Source: Actinomycetes bacterium (lineage in GTDB: Bacteria; Actinomycetota; Acidimicrobiia; Acidimicrobiales; Acidimicrobilacustridaceae). Taken from it: a stretch of DNA of 64,000 bases. The translations under genes were made by a program, and so were the position numbers. Shown here one piece after another: positions 7,426 through 16,829 of the stretch (within the stretch, counting starts at the first letter, position 1; each line of letters starts with the position of its first letter). The stretch is from contig JAKOVH010000026.1 of assembly GCA_029782145.1 (NCBI GenBank), positions 248,001-312,000 of the forward strand. Reading direction: 5' to 3'. The notes beneath the pieces were generated by a model that searched no databases, was not told where the DNA came from, and saw only the letters and a program-made list of their open reading frames with translations.

Positions 7426-8634
7426 TCAGCCCGCCAGCGCGGCCCAGGCCGCGGCGCGGAAGTCCGTGCACACCGGGGGAGGGGCGGGGGAGCTCCACGC
7501 CCCCTGGGTCATGAGCAACGTCACGAGCCCCTCGCCCGGGTCGTTCATCCAGCACGTGCCGAGGCCGCCGTCCCAGCCGTAGGACCCCACCGAGCCGGCG
7601 ATGTCGGCGCGGCGGGTGACGACGGAGACCCCGAAGCCCCATCCGTGGCTGGCGAACCAGCCGTCCACCAGGCCGGCGCCGTGCGCCTGCTCGGCGGTGA
7701 GCTGGTCCGTCGTCATCGCCTCCACGGCGGCGCGCGAGAGCACACGACCCGCAGGCGCCGCGCCGCCGTCGAGGAGCATCCGGGCGAAGGTGAACATGTC
7801 GTCGATGCTCGACACCAGCCCGGCTGCTCCCGAGGGGAACGCCGGAGGGTGGCTCCACTGGCCGTCGGGCTCGTCGAACGCCACGAGCGACCCGTCCGCC
7901 GAGTCGGTGCGGTAGGCGGTGACCAACCGGTCTCGCTTCGACGGGTCGACCCAGAACGACGTGTCGCCCATGCCGAGGGGCTCGAGCACCCGCTCCTGGA
8001 GCACCTGCTCGAAGGGGCGGCCCGTGGCCCGGGCGAGGGCGACCCCGAGCACGTCGGAGCCGGTGCCGTACATCCACCGTGCGCCCGGGTGGTGCAGGAG
8101 GGGGAGGGTGCCGAGGCGCCGGATCCACTCGTCGGGCTCGGGAAGGCCGTCGGGTGCGGGCGGTCCCTGCCCGAGCTCGAGCTCGACGAGGGCGTCGGCC
8201 AGTGGGACGGTGCCGGGCGGGGCCATGACGATGCCGAGGCCCATGGTGAACGTCAGCAGATCGCGCACGAGGATCGGGCGGCGGGCAGGGACGACCCAGC
8301 TGAGCGGGGCGTCCTCGTGCTCGAGCACCGTGGGGTCGGCCAGCTCCGGCAGCAACCGGTCGACCGGCTCGTCCAGCCGCAGGAGCCCGTCCTCGACGCA
8401 GCTCAGCGCGGCCACCGCGGTGACGGGCTTGGTCATCGACGAGATGCGGAACAGGGCGTCTCGGCCGATCGGCTGGCCGCTCCCGAGGTGGGCGACCCCG
8501 GCGCACCCGACGTGGACGTGGTCGCCGCGGGCCAGGAGCCACACGGCGCCGGGCACCGTGCCGGACTCGACGTGGGCGGTGACGATCCGGTCGACACGTC
8601 GCAGGCCGTCGATGGTGAACGTGGTGGCTCCCAT
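7426..8634 (-). CDS. Serine beta-lactamase-like hydrolase
   Basis: The 402-aa protein belongs to the class C beta-lactamase/esterase (serine hydrolase) family. The nucleophile motif SxxK is in RISSMTKPVTAVAAL, and a Tyr-containing YGTGSDVLG matches the YxN region. The late HGWGFGVSV segment replaces the KTG-like strand. No signal peptide is visible, which favours a cytosolic esterase or D-amino-acid-type hydrolase over an antibiotic-resistance enzyme. ATG at 8634 is used; a GTG two codons upstream is possible. It is divergent from the sigma factor gene. Confidence 0.85.
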   Translation of the reverse strand: MGATTFTIDGLRRVDRIVTAHVESGTVPGAVWLLARGDHVHVGCAGVAHLGSGQPIGRDALFRISSMTKPVTAVAALSCVEDGLLRLDEPVDRLLPELADPTVLEHEDAPLSWVVPARRPILVRDLLTFTMGLGIVMAPPGTVPLADALVELELGQGPPAPDGLPEPDEWIRRLGTLPLLHHPGARWMYGTGSDVLGVALARATGRPFEQVLQERVLEPLGMGDTSFWVDPSKRDRLVTAYRTDSADGSLVAFDEPDGQWSHPPAFPSGAAGLVSSIDDMFTFARMLLDGGAAPAGRVLSRAAVEAMTTDQLTAEQAHGAGLVDGWFASHGWGFGVSVVTRRADIAGSVGSYGWDGGLGTCWMNDPGEGLVTLLMTQGAWSSPAPPPVCTDFRAAAWAALAG

Positions 8635-8762
8635 GGGCACTACGACCGTGCCGGGCCCCTCGACTCATCGCCCGGCCCCTGTCGCAGGGCACGGGTACCC
8701 TCGCCGGCACGGCTCACGGTGGTGCGGGGCACCGCTCGCCGCCGAAGAGGGGGAGACGACGC

Positions 8763-9773
8763 GTGAACACACCAGCCTCGGCCACCGCCACGGAGACGGC
8801 CTCCGTCGACCGCATGGCGCAGCTCGAGCCGTTCCGGGCCGAGCTCACCGCCTACTGCTACCGCATGCTCGGGTCGCCCTTCGAGGCGGAGGACGCGGTG
8901 CAGGAGGCGCTCACCCGAGCGTGGAAGGCCCTCGACCGGTTCGAGGGCCGCTCCAGCCTGCGGTCGTGGCTCTACCGCATCGCCACCAACGTCTGCTTCG
9001 ACTCCCTCGACGGCCGCCGCAAGCGGGCGCTGCCCATGGACCTGGGGCCGGCCAACCGCTGGGACCAGGGCATCGGCACGCCGCTGCCGGAGGCGTCGTG
9101 GGTGCTGCCCGTGCCCGATGGACGGGTGGTGCCGTCCGACGCCGACCCGCAGGAGCAAGCCCTGGTGCGGGAGTCGGTGCGCCTGGCGTTCGTGGCCGCG
9201 CTGCAGCACCTGCCACCCCGGCAACGGGCCGTGCTGGTGCTGCGGGAGGTGCTGCGGTGGGAGGCGAGCGAGGTGGCCCGCCTGCTCGACACCACGGTGG
9301 CGTCGGTGAACAGCGCCCTCCAGCGGGCGCGGGCGACGCTGGCCCGCGCCGACATCAGCGACGGCGCCCGTGTCGGCCAGCTCGACGACGCGCACCGCGA
9401 CCTGCTCGACCGCTACGAGGAGGCCTTCCTCCGCTACGACGTCGACGCGCTCGTCGCGCTCCTGCACGAGGACGCCACGTTGTCGATGCCGCCCTTCCCT
9501 TTCTGGCTCCGGGGCGCCGAGGAGGCGGGGCGGTTCTGGGCGTCCCCTCCCGCGCTGGCCTGCCGCCACTCCCGTCTGCAGCGGGTCGACGTCAACGGCG
9601 CCCCCGGCTACGCCCAGTGGAAGCCGGCCGCGGACGGCTCGGGCGAGCACCGCGCCTGGGCGCTGCAGGTCGTGCAGGTGCGTGACGGGCGCATCGAGCG
9701 GATCGACTACTTCCTCGACACCCCCACCGTCTTCCCGCTGTTCGGCCTGCCGCTGGTGTGGCCGGGTGGCTGA
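8763..9773 (+). CDS. ECF sigma factor with C-terminal SnoaL-like domain (SigG/SigJ type)
   Basis: The 336-aa protein has sigma region 2 (AYCYRMLGSPFEAEDAVQEAL ... SLRSWLYRIATNVCFD) and region 4 (LPPRQRAVLVLREVLRWEASEVARLLDTTVASVNSALQRARATL). A SnoaL-like domain follows from about residue 215 (YEEAFLRYDVDALVALLHEDATLSMPP). Sigma factors of this layout lack a classical anti-sigma partner, and the SnoaL domain is thought to regulate them. No anti-sigma gene is adjacent. GTG at 8763 follows a GGGGGAGA ribosome-binding site. Confidence 0.88.
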   Translation: MNTPASATATETASVDRMAQLEPFRAELTAYCYRMLGSPFEAEDAVQEALTRAWKALDRFEGRSSLRSWLYRIATNVCFDSLDGRRKRALPMDLGPANRWDQGIGTPLPEASWVLPVPDGRVVPSDADPQEQALVRESVRLAFVAALQHLPPRQRAVLVLREVLRWEASEVARLLDTTVASVNSALQRARATLARADISDGARVGQLDDAHRDLLDRYEEAFLRYDVDALVALLHEDATLSMPPFPFWLRGAEEAGRFWASPPALACRHSRLQRVDVNGAPGYAQWKPAADGSGEHRAWALQVVQVRDGRIERIDYFLDTPTVFPLFGLPLVWPGG

Positions 9774-9782
9774 CGGCCGGGG

Positions 9783-12700
9783 TCAACCGACGGTGGCGTC
9801 GAGGGCTTCCGACACCTGCTGGGCGATGCGCCGCATCCCGAGGTCGGAGGCGATGGCCAGGGCGCACCCGAGGTGCTCGAGCCGTTCGTCGCCGTCGACC
9901 ACGTCGGCGAGGTGGGCGCGGGCCTGGGCCTCGAAGGTCGGCGAGCCGAGGCGCACGGCCAGCGCCAGCGCGTCGTGCAGGTGGCGGCGGGCGAGGGCCG
10001 TGTCGCCGAAGGTGCGCGCCAGCAGCCCCAGGTAGGTGTCGACCAGGCCCTCGGAGTTGAGGTCGCCGGAGTTGGCCAGCTCACCGCGGCGAGGGCACCA
10101 CTCGTCGTAGAGGGCCCGGGCGAACGCGGCGTCGCCCACCTGGGCAGCGACGAGGGTCGCCATGACCGCCTCGGTGGTGAACCGCCAGTCGTCGCGGGGC
10201 GCCTCGATGCCGCCCCACCGGTCGAGCAGCGCGAGCGCTTCGTCGCGCCGGCCGTCCTCCAGCCGGACCAGCACCGCGAAGTTGCGGGTGCCGTAGTCGG
10301 GGATCTCGGCGAGCGCGTCGATGACGGGCCCGAGCTCCCCCAGGCGGCCCTGGAAGAACCGGATGTCGAAGAGCTGGATGAGGTAGCGCTCGTCGCCCCA
10401 CAGCGACATGCGCCGGCCCCGCACGTCGTTCTCCCAGGCTGCCCGCTCGGCGTCGTCGAAGCGCCCGTCGAGCAGCAGGCGCAGCACCGCGTAGTAGCCG
10501 AACTGCACGGCCAGCGGCGGGGCGGGGTGCTCGGCCAGGAGCCTCCGGGTGGTCTCCGCGTCAGCGTCCGCGCCGGCGAGGTCGGCCAGGGCGAACCGGG
10601 CCCGGACCCGCGACACGAGCCCGGCCGCCTCGAGGGTGCGGGAGCCGAGGCGCCGGGCCACCTCGATGAGCTCGTCGGCGCTGACCAGGGTGTCGTGGTT
10701 GTCGCGGTGGTGCACGCACAGCCGTTGCAACAAGCAGTCGGCCAGGAGGGCGTCGTCGTCGAGGCGTCGGGCGATGGCGACGGCCTCGCCGATGATCTCG
10801 TCGGCCCGGTGCGGGTCTTGGTAGTAGCCCACCGACGAGCGCACGCTGAGGACCCTCGCCCGGGCCGGCGAGTCGTCGGGCCCCAGCCGGTCGAGCACCC
10901 GGTCGAGGCGGCCCACCACCTCGTGCTCGGGATCTCGGAAGGCCGCCGACATCCACGTCGTGCTGTGCTCGGTGAGGCAGCAGGCGGCCCGCACGGCGGC
11001 GTCGAGGTCGTCGAGGGCCAGGGCCCGGTCGATGGCCTCGACGCTGCGGGACCGGCCCTCGGCGTCGGCCACCCAGGCGAGGGCGGAGGCCAGCTCGATG
11101 GTGATGTCGAGCACCTCGGTCGGATCGGCTTCGTCGTCGGCCACGGCCAGGTCGTGGGCGAGCCCCCACAGCCGGGCCGCTTCGTCGAACGCGGCCCGGC
11201 GGTGCGCCTCGCGGGCGGCCAGGACGGCGTAGCGGGTGGCCGTGCGGGCGTGGCCGAGGGCCGCGGCCTGGGCGTAGTGGTGGGCCAGCCTGGAGCTCTG
11301 CCCTTCGAGGTCCCGGGCGTGGACCTGCTCGAGCGCCCGGCCGATCCGGGCGTGCAACCGGCGGCGCCGCGTGGGGGCCAGGTCGTCGGCGAGCGTCTCG
11401 CCCACGAGAGCGTGGGAGAACCGGAAGCGATCACCCCGGGCGCCGGTCTCCTCGACCAGAGCGGTCAGCACCGGCGGGTCGAGGGCGTCGAGCAGGCGGT
11501 CGATGTCGAGGTCGCACGCGGCCGCCAGCTCGTCGACGGTGAACTCGCGTCCCATCACCGCCGCCACCCGCAGCACGGCCTGCGAGTCCTCGGGAAGCCG
11601 GTCGACCCGTCGGCGCACGACGTCGCGCACGCCGCTCGGGATGTCGAGGGACCGCACGTCGTCGGGTCCGAGGCGCCGCTCGGAGCTGAGCAGGCGCACC
11701 ATCTCGCCGAGGAAGAACGGGTTGCCGCTCGTGCGGTCGACCAGCAGGTCGATGGTGGCCGGGTCGAGCCGGTGGCCCGTCAACCGGCTGGTGTACTGCT
11801 CGACCTCGCCGGCGGACAGGCCGCTCAGCGACAGCCGCACGGTGTCGGGGCGGCGAGCGAGCCCGCCCAGCGCGGCCGCCAGCGCGGTGCCGGGGCGCGC
11901 GTCCTCGGCCCGGTAGGTGAGCAGCACCAGCACCCGGCTGTCGCCCAGCTCGGTGGTGAGGTAGTCGAGGAGGCGGAGCGAGTCGGCGTCGGCCCACTGC
12001 ACGTCGTCGAGCACCAGCAGCACCGGTCGGTGCTGCGACGCCGACTCCAGCAGGCGCGTGACCGCGTCGAACAGCCGGAGGCGGGCGGCGTCGGGGTCGC
12101 CGTCGCCGGCCGCAGGACCGGTGCCGACGAGCAGTGGCGCGAGGACGGCGTCGGTGCCCGGCGCCAACCCCGGTCCGTCGGCCTCGACCGCGCCGACCAG
12201 GGCCCGCACCACCTGCACCCACAGCCACAAGGGAGCCGAGCCGGCCTGCTCGTGGCTGCGGCCCCACACCACCGTGGCGCCGGCCTGCTCGGCGGCGGCG
12301 GTCGTGGTGCGCGCCAGCGACGTCTTGCCGATGCCGGGCTCGCCGGCCACCGCCGCGAACCGCGGCCGGCCGTCGAGGGCGTCGGCCCAGGCGCCCGACA
12401 GCGCGGCCAGCTCGGCCTCGCGCCCGACGAGGTCGTCGCCCGTCGCGGTGGCGGCCACCGAGGCCGTGGCCGTCGGCGGCGCGGCGCTGGCGAGCGGGGC
12501 GGGAGCGGGCCTGGCGCCGCTGCGGTCCGTGGCGGGCGGGGCGGCGCCCAGGTCGAGGCCAGGGTCGTGCTCGAGGATGCGCTGCTCGAGGCGGCGCAGC
12601 GCCGGACCCGGCTCCAGGCCCAGCTCGTCGGTGAGGACCTGCCGCGCCTCGCCGTAGGCCCGCAGCGCCTCGGCCTGGCGCCCACTGCGGTAGCGCGCCA

Positions 12701-13319
12701 GCATCAACAGCTCCCAGAGGCGCTCCCGCAGGGGGTGGGTGCGGGTGAGCTCGTCGAGCACCGCTGCCGCCTCGTCGGCTCGGCCGGCGGCGAGGAGGGC
12801 CTCGGCCCGGACCTGCTCGGCCTGCAGCCGTCGCTCCTCGAGCCGGGCGCGGACCGGCTCGGCGAAGGGCTCGTAGGGGAAGTCGGCGAGGACCTCGCCG
12901 CGCCAGAGGCTCACGGCCTCGTCGGCGGCGACGAGCGCGCCGGCCGGGTCGCCCGCCTCCAGCGCGGCGGCGGCCTCGGCGGTCAGCTGCTCGAAGCGCT
13001 CGGCGTCGAGCGCCCCGGGCGGCACGTCGAGGGCGTACCCCGGGGGGCGGGAGACGAGCAGGGTGGCGGGGCTGCGCGCCGGCCGCTCCGGTTCCAGGAT
13101 CCGGCGCAGGTTCGACACGTAGGCCTGCAGCGAGGCGGTGGCCCGGGGCGGCGCCTGGTCGCCCCACAGCTCGTCGATCAGGCGATCGAGGGAGACCGGC
13201 TCACCGGCATGGGCGGCGAGGAACGCGAGCACGGCGCGCTGCTTGGGCGCGCCGAGGTCGAGCGGCGTCCCGTCCCGCTCGACGACCAGAGGCCCAAGGA
13301 TCGCGAACCATGTACCCAT
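9783..13319 (-). CDS. AfsR/SARP-type transcriptional regulator with ATPase and TPR domains
   Basis: The 1178-aa protein starts with an OmpR-like winged helix (FAILGPLVVERDGTPLDLGAPKQ, ASLQAYVSNLRRIL), followed by a bacterial transcriptional activation domain (about 95-245). A STAND/AAA ATPase carries Walker A GEPGIGKTS at about residues 326-334 and the Walker-B-like VLLVLDDVQWAD. The C-terminal half is helical, TPR-like repeats. Such regulators switch on secondary metabolism or stress operons after a signal. No biosynthetic cluster is adjacent, so the target is unknown. A TACACT box lies 13 nt upstream of the ATG. It ends 9 bp from the convergent sigma factor gene. Confidence 0.9.
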   Translation of the reverse strand: MGTWFAILGPLVVERDGTPLDLGAPKQRAVLAFLAAHAGEPVSLDRLIDELWGDQAPPRATASLQAYVSNLRRILEPERPARSPATLLVSRPPGYALDVPPGALDAERFEQLTAEAAAALEAGDPAGALVAADEAVSLWRGEVLADFPYEPFAEPVRARLEERRLQAEQVRAEALLAAGRADEAAAVLDELTRTHPLRERLWELLMLARYRSGRQAEALRAYGEARQVLTDELGLEPGPALRRLEQRILEHDPGLDLGAAPPATDRSGARPAPAPLASAAPPTATASVAATATGDDLVGREAELAALSGAWADALDGRPRFAAVAGEPGIGKTSLARTTTAAAEQAGATVVWGRSHEQAGSAPLWLWVQVVRALVGAVEADGPGLAPGTDAVLAPLLVGTGPAAGDGDPDAARLRLFDAVTRLLESASQHRPVLLVLDDVQWADADSLRLLDYLTTELGDSRVLVLLTYRAEDARPGTALAAALGGLARRPDTVRLSLSGLSAGEVEQYTSRLTGHRLDPATIDLLVDRTSGNPFFLGEMVRLLSSERRLGPDDVRSLDIPSGVRDVVRRRVDRLPEDSQAVLRVAAVMGREFTVDELAAACDLDIDRLLDALDPPVLTALVEETGARGDRFRFSHALVGETLADDLAPTRRRRLHARIGRALEQVHARDLEGQSSRLAHHYAQAAALGHARTATRYAVLAAREAHRRAAFDEAARLWGLAHDLAVADDEADPTEVLDITIELASALAWVADAEGRSRSVEAIDRALALDDLDAAVRAACCLTEHSTTWMSAAFRDPEHEVVGRLDRVLDRLGPDDSPARARVLSVRSSVGYYQDPHRADEIIGEAVAIARRLDDDALLADCLLQRLCVHHRDNHDTLVSADELIEVARRLGSRTLEAAGLVSRVRARFALADLAGADADAETTRRLLAEHPAPPLAVQFGYYAVLRLLLDGRFDDAERAAWENDVRGRRMSLWGDERYLIQLFDIRFFQGRLGELGPVIDALAEIPDYGTRNFAVLVRLEDGRRDEALALLDRWGGIEAPRDDWRFTTEAVMATLVAAQVGDAAFARALYDEWCPRRGELANSGDLNSEGLVDTYLGLLARTFGDTALARRHLHDALALAVRLGSPTFEAQARAHLADVVDGDERLEHLGCALAIASDLGMRRIAQQVSEALDATVG

Positions 13320-13358
13320 CCCGTTCGTCCGCAGTGTACGAGCGCCCCGCGCGGCGGT

Positions 13359-13742
13359 TCAGAGCTCGAGCACCAGGTCCCGCCGCCCGTCGGCGTCGCG
13401 CAGCGACCGGTACCCGTTGGCGAGGAGCAGCTCGAGGTGCTCGCCGTCGGTGGGTTGGAGGGTCACACTCACCCGCCGTCGCCCTCGGGCGCGCAGCTCG
13501 TCGGCGCAGGCGGCGAGCAGCCGGGCGGCCAGCTCGGCACGCGCGGCGGTCCCGGCGGTGGCCAGGTCGAACTCCCGCTCGATGTCGAGGCCCACGATCA
13601 GGGCGGCGTGCCCGTCGGGGAGGCGGACCTGCAAGGTGGCGAGGGGGCGGCGGTCCGGTTCGGCCAGGTCGACGAGGCTGACCTCGAGGTCCGGGCCGTC
13701 GTGCCGGGCCCGGGCGACGACGGTGGGTGAGGCGGGGGACAT
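13359..13742 (-). CDS. Hypothetical protein, possibly a degenerate GNAT-like fold
   Basis: The 127-aa protein has a beta-alpha-beta pattern ending LEHLLANGY-like (LELLLANGYRSLRDADG), which resembles the C-terminal part of GNAT acetyltransferases. The acetyl-CoA-binding loop is not evident. It starts at ATG 13742 and is divergent from the hemerythrin fusion with a 124-bp gap. The function is unknown. Confidence 0.5.
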   Translation of the reverse strand: MSPASPTVVARARHDGPDLEVSLVDLAEPDRRPLATLQVRLPDGHAALIVGLDIEREFDLATAGTAARAELAARLLAACADELRARGRRRVSVTLQPTDGEHLELLLANGYRSLRDADGRRDLVLEL

Positions 13743-13805
13743 GGTCGCCAGCGTGGGGCGGTCGACTTGGCGACGACTTGGCGAGGGCGTCCTAGCCGGC
13801 GACAA

Positions 13806-13832
13806 GTACCGCACCGCACGGTGTGCCGGTAC
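13806..13832. promoter_or_regulatory. Imperfect palindrome in a divergent intergenic region
   Basis: GTACCG at 13806-13811 and CGGTAC at 13827-13832 form the outer arms of an imperfect inverted repeat between two divergent genes, about 35 bp before the ATG at 13867. It could be an operator or the hairpin of a leader. No matching regulator is recognisable. Confidence 0.25.
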
Positions 13833-13866
13833 CCGCCGCACGTGGCGGACCGACCAAGGAGCACCG

Positions 13867-15492
13867 ATGCGACGCACTTCTGATGTCGACACCCCTTCCG
13901 GCGAGACCATCGAGCACGTGACCGAGGAGGACCTGACCGTGTTCCGGCTCATGCACCGGGGCATGCGGGTCGACAGCCTGGCCCTGCACGAGGCGCTGTT
14001 GCGCCTGCCGGCGACCGATCACCTCGGGGCGGCCCGCCTCGCCGACTGGTTCCGGGGGCTGGAGGAGATCATCGTCCACCACCACACGGTCGAGGACGCG
14101 CTGTTCTGGCCGGCGCTGGTCGGCTGCGACGGGTCGTTCGCCGCCCTACGTCGCGACCTCGAGGACGACCACCACGAGCTGGACGCCCGCATGGCCGAGG
14201 TCGCCGACGCCCTCGAGGCACTCGGTGCGGTGGGTGCCGGGCTGGCGGAGAAGGAGCGGGCGGTCGCCGCCGCCGACGCCTTCGCCGGCACCCTCCACGA
14301 CCACCTCGACCGCGAGGAGGACGCCGCCTTCGGTCGGATCATGGCCGCCATGCCGCGGGACCTGCACGACGAGCTCGGCGCCCGCGCCACCGCCTCGACG
14401 GACAAGCGGGCACTGCCCTTCGTCGGCCCGTGGCTCGCCGACCACGCCACGCCCTTGGAGGCCCAGCGGCTGTACGCCGCCGTGCCGTGGGTGGTGCGGG
14501 CGCTGGTCAAGGGGCCGTGGCGCCGGCGCTACGAGCGGCGGGCCGCCCTGGTGCGCCGGTCGCGCTCGGGTGCGGCGGCCACGCCGGTGCGGGCGGCGTC
14601 GAGGTTCGGCGCCGCCGCCAGCGTGGCGGTCCTCGCCGGCGCCGCCGCCCTGGCGCTGGGCGCGTCGGCCTGCGGGTCCGACGCCTCGGCCTCGAGCGAC
14701 CCCGGCACCACCCACGTGCACCAGGCGTCGGGCTCGGCTGCCGTGGCCGACGGGGTCGTGACGGTGACCATGGACGACTGGTCGTACGCCCCGATCGAGG
14801 CCGCGGTGCCCGCCGGCACGGTCCAGCTGCGGGCGGTCAACGACGGCCACGAGGCCCACGAGGTGCAGGTGGCGCGGCCCAAGGCGGGGGTCACCGCCGA
14901 GTCGTTCCGGCAGACCTACGAGCAGCAGGGCGAGCAGGCCGCCATGAAGACCGTGGACCTCGTCGGGGGCCTCCACGGCGTGCAGCCGGGAACGACCGTC
15001 GAGGGCCCGATCGTGCTCGACCCCGGCGAGTACCTGCTCATGTGCTTCTTTCCGAGCGCCGACGGCCAGAGCCACATCCTCAAGGGCATGGTCGACAGCT
15101 TCGAGGTGACCCGCAGCGGTGAGCAGCACGCCGCGCCCCACGCCGACGCCACCATCGTCGCCGCCGACTTCAGCCTCGCCATCCCGCCCGGGTTCGACGG
15201 CAAGGGCACCGTCGAGCTGCGCAACGACGGCACCGTGGGCCACGAGGTCGTGTTCCTGCGGGTGGCCGACGGCAAGACGCCGGCCGACGTCTTCGCCTGG
15301 TACGGCTCGGGGCAGCAGGGACCGCAGCCGTTCGCCTTCACCGGCGGCGTCGCCGCCCTGCCCGCCGGAGCGACCGGCTGGGTGGACCTCGACCTGGCAC
15401 CGGGCACCTACATGGCGGTGTGCTTCATCCCTGCGGCCGACGGCACGCCCCACGCCCTGCTCGGCATGGTCAGCAACTTCACGGTGGCGTGA
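13867..15492 (+). CDS. Hemerythrin-like / membrane / double cupredoxin fusion protein
   Basis: The protein has 541 aa in one uninterrupted frame. Residues about 15-165 form a hemerythrin-like HHE domain with the expected His and acidic ligands (HHHTVED at 71-77, DDHHELD at 100-106, HDHLDREED at 144-152). A hydrophobic helix at about 248-268 ends in Cys269, like an internal lipobox. Two cupredoxin-like domains follow, with candidate type-1 copper ligands H331/C393/H403/M408 and H459/C519/H529/M534. The layout suggests a cytosolic di-iron sensor or oxygen-binding head and extracytoplasmic copper electron-transfer tails. ATG 13867 is chosen; the frame is open far upstream but without homology. 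Confidence 0.8.
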   Translation: MRRTSDVDTPSGETIEHVTEEDLTVFRLMHRGMRVDSLALHEALLRLPATDHLGAARLADWFRGLEEIIVHHHTVEDALFWPALVGCDGSFAALRRDLEDDHHELDARMAEVADALEALGAVGAGLAEKERAVAAADAFAGTLHDHLDREEDAAFGRIMAAMPRDLHDELGARATASTDKRALPFVGPWLADHATPLEAQRLYAAVPWVVRALVKGPWRRRYERRAALVRRSRSGAAATPVRAASRFGAAASVAVLAGAAALALGASACGSDASASSDPGTTHVHQASGSAAVADGVVTVTMDDWSYAPIEAAVPAGTVQLRAVNDGHEAHEVQVARPKAGVTAESFRQTYEQQGEQAAMKTVDLVGGLHGVQPGTTVEGPIVLDPGEYLLMCFFPSADGQSHILKGMVDSFEVTRSGEQHAAPHADATIVAADFSLAIPPGFDGKGTVELRNDGTVGHEVVFLRVADGKTPADVFAWYGSGQQGPQPFAFTGGVAALPAGATGWVDLDLAPGTYMAVCFIPAADGTPHALLGMVSNFTVA

Positions 15493-15621
15493 TCCGCAGG
15501 GGTGGCCGCCTGAACATCCGGTCGGACCCGGTCTACCCGGGGCGCAGCCGGGAAGAGGCTGGCGTACGCCCAGAGTCGGACCTCGCCGGACGGTTGTGGC
15601 AGGGCGTGAAAGGAGAGCTCG

Positions 15622-16392
15622 ATGACCGACAGCGCGACACACACCCCCACCGCCCCCCCGGGTGACCGGTCGAAGGTCGACCAGGTGAGGCAGGGGGCCA
15701 CCCATGCCGCCCACGACGTGCGTGACGAGGTCTCGGGTGCCGTCACCGACGTGAAGGGTGAGGCCTCCGCCCAGATCTCGAACGTGAGAGACGAGGCGAT
15801 GAGCCACGCCAACCACCTGGTGCACGAGACACGAAGGCAGGTGCGCGACCAGGCCGACCAGGGCACCCACCAGTTCGCCGAGGCGCTGGTGAGCGCCGGT
15901 CGGGAGCTCACGGCCATGGCGGACCGCTCGGAGCAGCCCGACGGGCCGATGACCGGGCTGGTGCGACAGATCGGTGAGCGGGCCACCAGCATGGGCCAGC
16001 GCTTCCAGGAGGGCGGCTACCGCGCCCTGGCAGGGGACACGTCGGGGTTCGCCCGCCAGAGCCCCGGCATGTTCCTGCTGGCCGCCGCCGGTGCGGGCTT
16101 CGCCGTGGGTCGCCTCGTGAAGAACGCCGACACCGGGGCCCTGGCCCGGGCCGCCCGTGAGGGAGGCGGCGGTGGCGGCGACGGGCAACCCGAGGGCGAC
16201 GGGCACCGCAGCGTCGGGTCCACCGGCTCGCAGTGGACCCAGCCGTCGCTCGATGCCACCTCCGCGATCCCGGCCGACGTCGACCTGCGCCAGCCGCCCG
16301 GCATCGGCGCCGACGAGCTGACCGGCCTGGTCGCTGGTGGTGCCTCGCCCGCCGGCCGCGGCGGCGACGGCTACGAGGGAGAGGTGCGCTGA
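15622..16392 (+). CDS. Hydrophilic helical membrane-associated protein, operon with holin-like and DUF3618 proteins
   Basis: The 256-aa protein starts at ATG after GAAAGGAGAG. It has a long Ala/Glu/Arg-rich helical region (about 15-115) of LEA- or apolipoprotein-like character. One hydrophobic segment (PGMFLLAAAGAGFAVGRLV, about 148-166) follows, then a Gly-rich, disordered tail. It is the first gene of a three-gene operon whose other members occur together in actinobacteria as envelope or osmotic stress genes. Its stop overlaps the next start (TGATG). Confidence 0.65.
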   Translation: MTDSATHTPTAPPGDRSKVDQVRQGATHAAHDVRDEVSGAVTDVKGEASAQISNVRDEAMSHANHLVHETRRQVRDQADQGTHQFAEALVSAGRELTAMADRSEQPDGPMTGLVRQIGERATSMGQRFQEGGYRALAGDTSGFARQSPGMFLLAAAGAGFAVGRLVKNADTGALARAAREGGGGGGDGQPEGDGHRSVGSTGSQWTQPSLDATSAIPADVDLRQPPGIGADELTGLVAGGASPAGRGGDGYEGEVR

Positions 16393-16829
16393 TGACGGTG
16401 ACCCAACGGCCTCAGCCGGGCACGTCCGACGGCCATCGCCCCGAGCCCGGAGCCGACCCGTCGCTGGCCGAGCTGCTGTCGGCCACGACTCAGGACTTCT
16501 CCGAGCTGGTCCGGGCCGAGATCGACCTGGCCAAGCTCGAGCTGAAGGAAGAGGCGACGCAGGCGGCCAAGGCGGGCGGCATGCTCGGCGCCGCCGGGGT
16601 GCTCGGCCACCTGGCCCTGCTGCTGGCGCTGTTCGCGGCGGCCTGGGGCCTCGCCGTCGTGATGCCCACCGGCGTGGCCTTCCTGATCGTGGCCGTGGTG
16701 GTGGCCGTCGTCGCCGCCGTGCTGTTCCGCATCGGCCGCACCCGCATGAGCGAGGTGACGCCCGTCGCCCCGCAGACCACACGCACACTCGAGGAGGACG
16801 CCCAGTGGGCAAGACAGCTGAAGAGCTGA
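16392..16829 (+). CDS. Phage-holin-superfamily-like membrane protein (DUF1469/YqjE type)
   Basis: The 145-aa protein has an amphipathic helix LVRAEIDLAKLELKEEATQAAK followed by two transmembrane helices (about 62-88 and 92-115). This matches the actinobacterial holin-X/DUF1469 family. Despite the family name these are chromosomal envelope proteins, and no phage genes surround it. It is the middle gene of the operon, with overlapping starts and stops on both sides. Confidence 0.8.
   Translation: MTVTQRPQPGTSDGHRPEPGADPSLAELLSATTQDFSELVRAEIDLAKLELKEEATQAAKAGGMLGAAGVLGHLALLLALFAAAWGLAVVMPTGVAFLIVAVVVAVVAAVLFRIGRTRMSEVTPVAPQTTRTLEEDAQWARQLKS

Noticed and set aside
7426-8634. Beta-lactamase as a resistance gene
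   Set aside because: There is no signal peptide and the KTG box is absent, so it fits the broad esterase/serine-hydrolase group better.
9873-13730. 1285-codon open frame on the plus strand
   Set aside because: It lies opposite the AfsR-type gene. It is a GC-driven antisense shadow without any recognisable domain or ribosome-binding site.
16392-16829. Phage holin as a sign of a prophage
   Set aside because: The family name is misleading. There are no other phage genes, attachment sites or composition change nearby.
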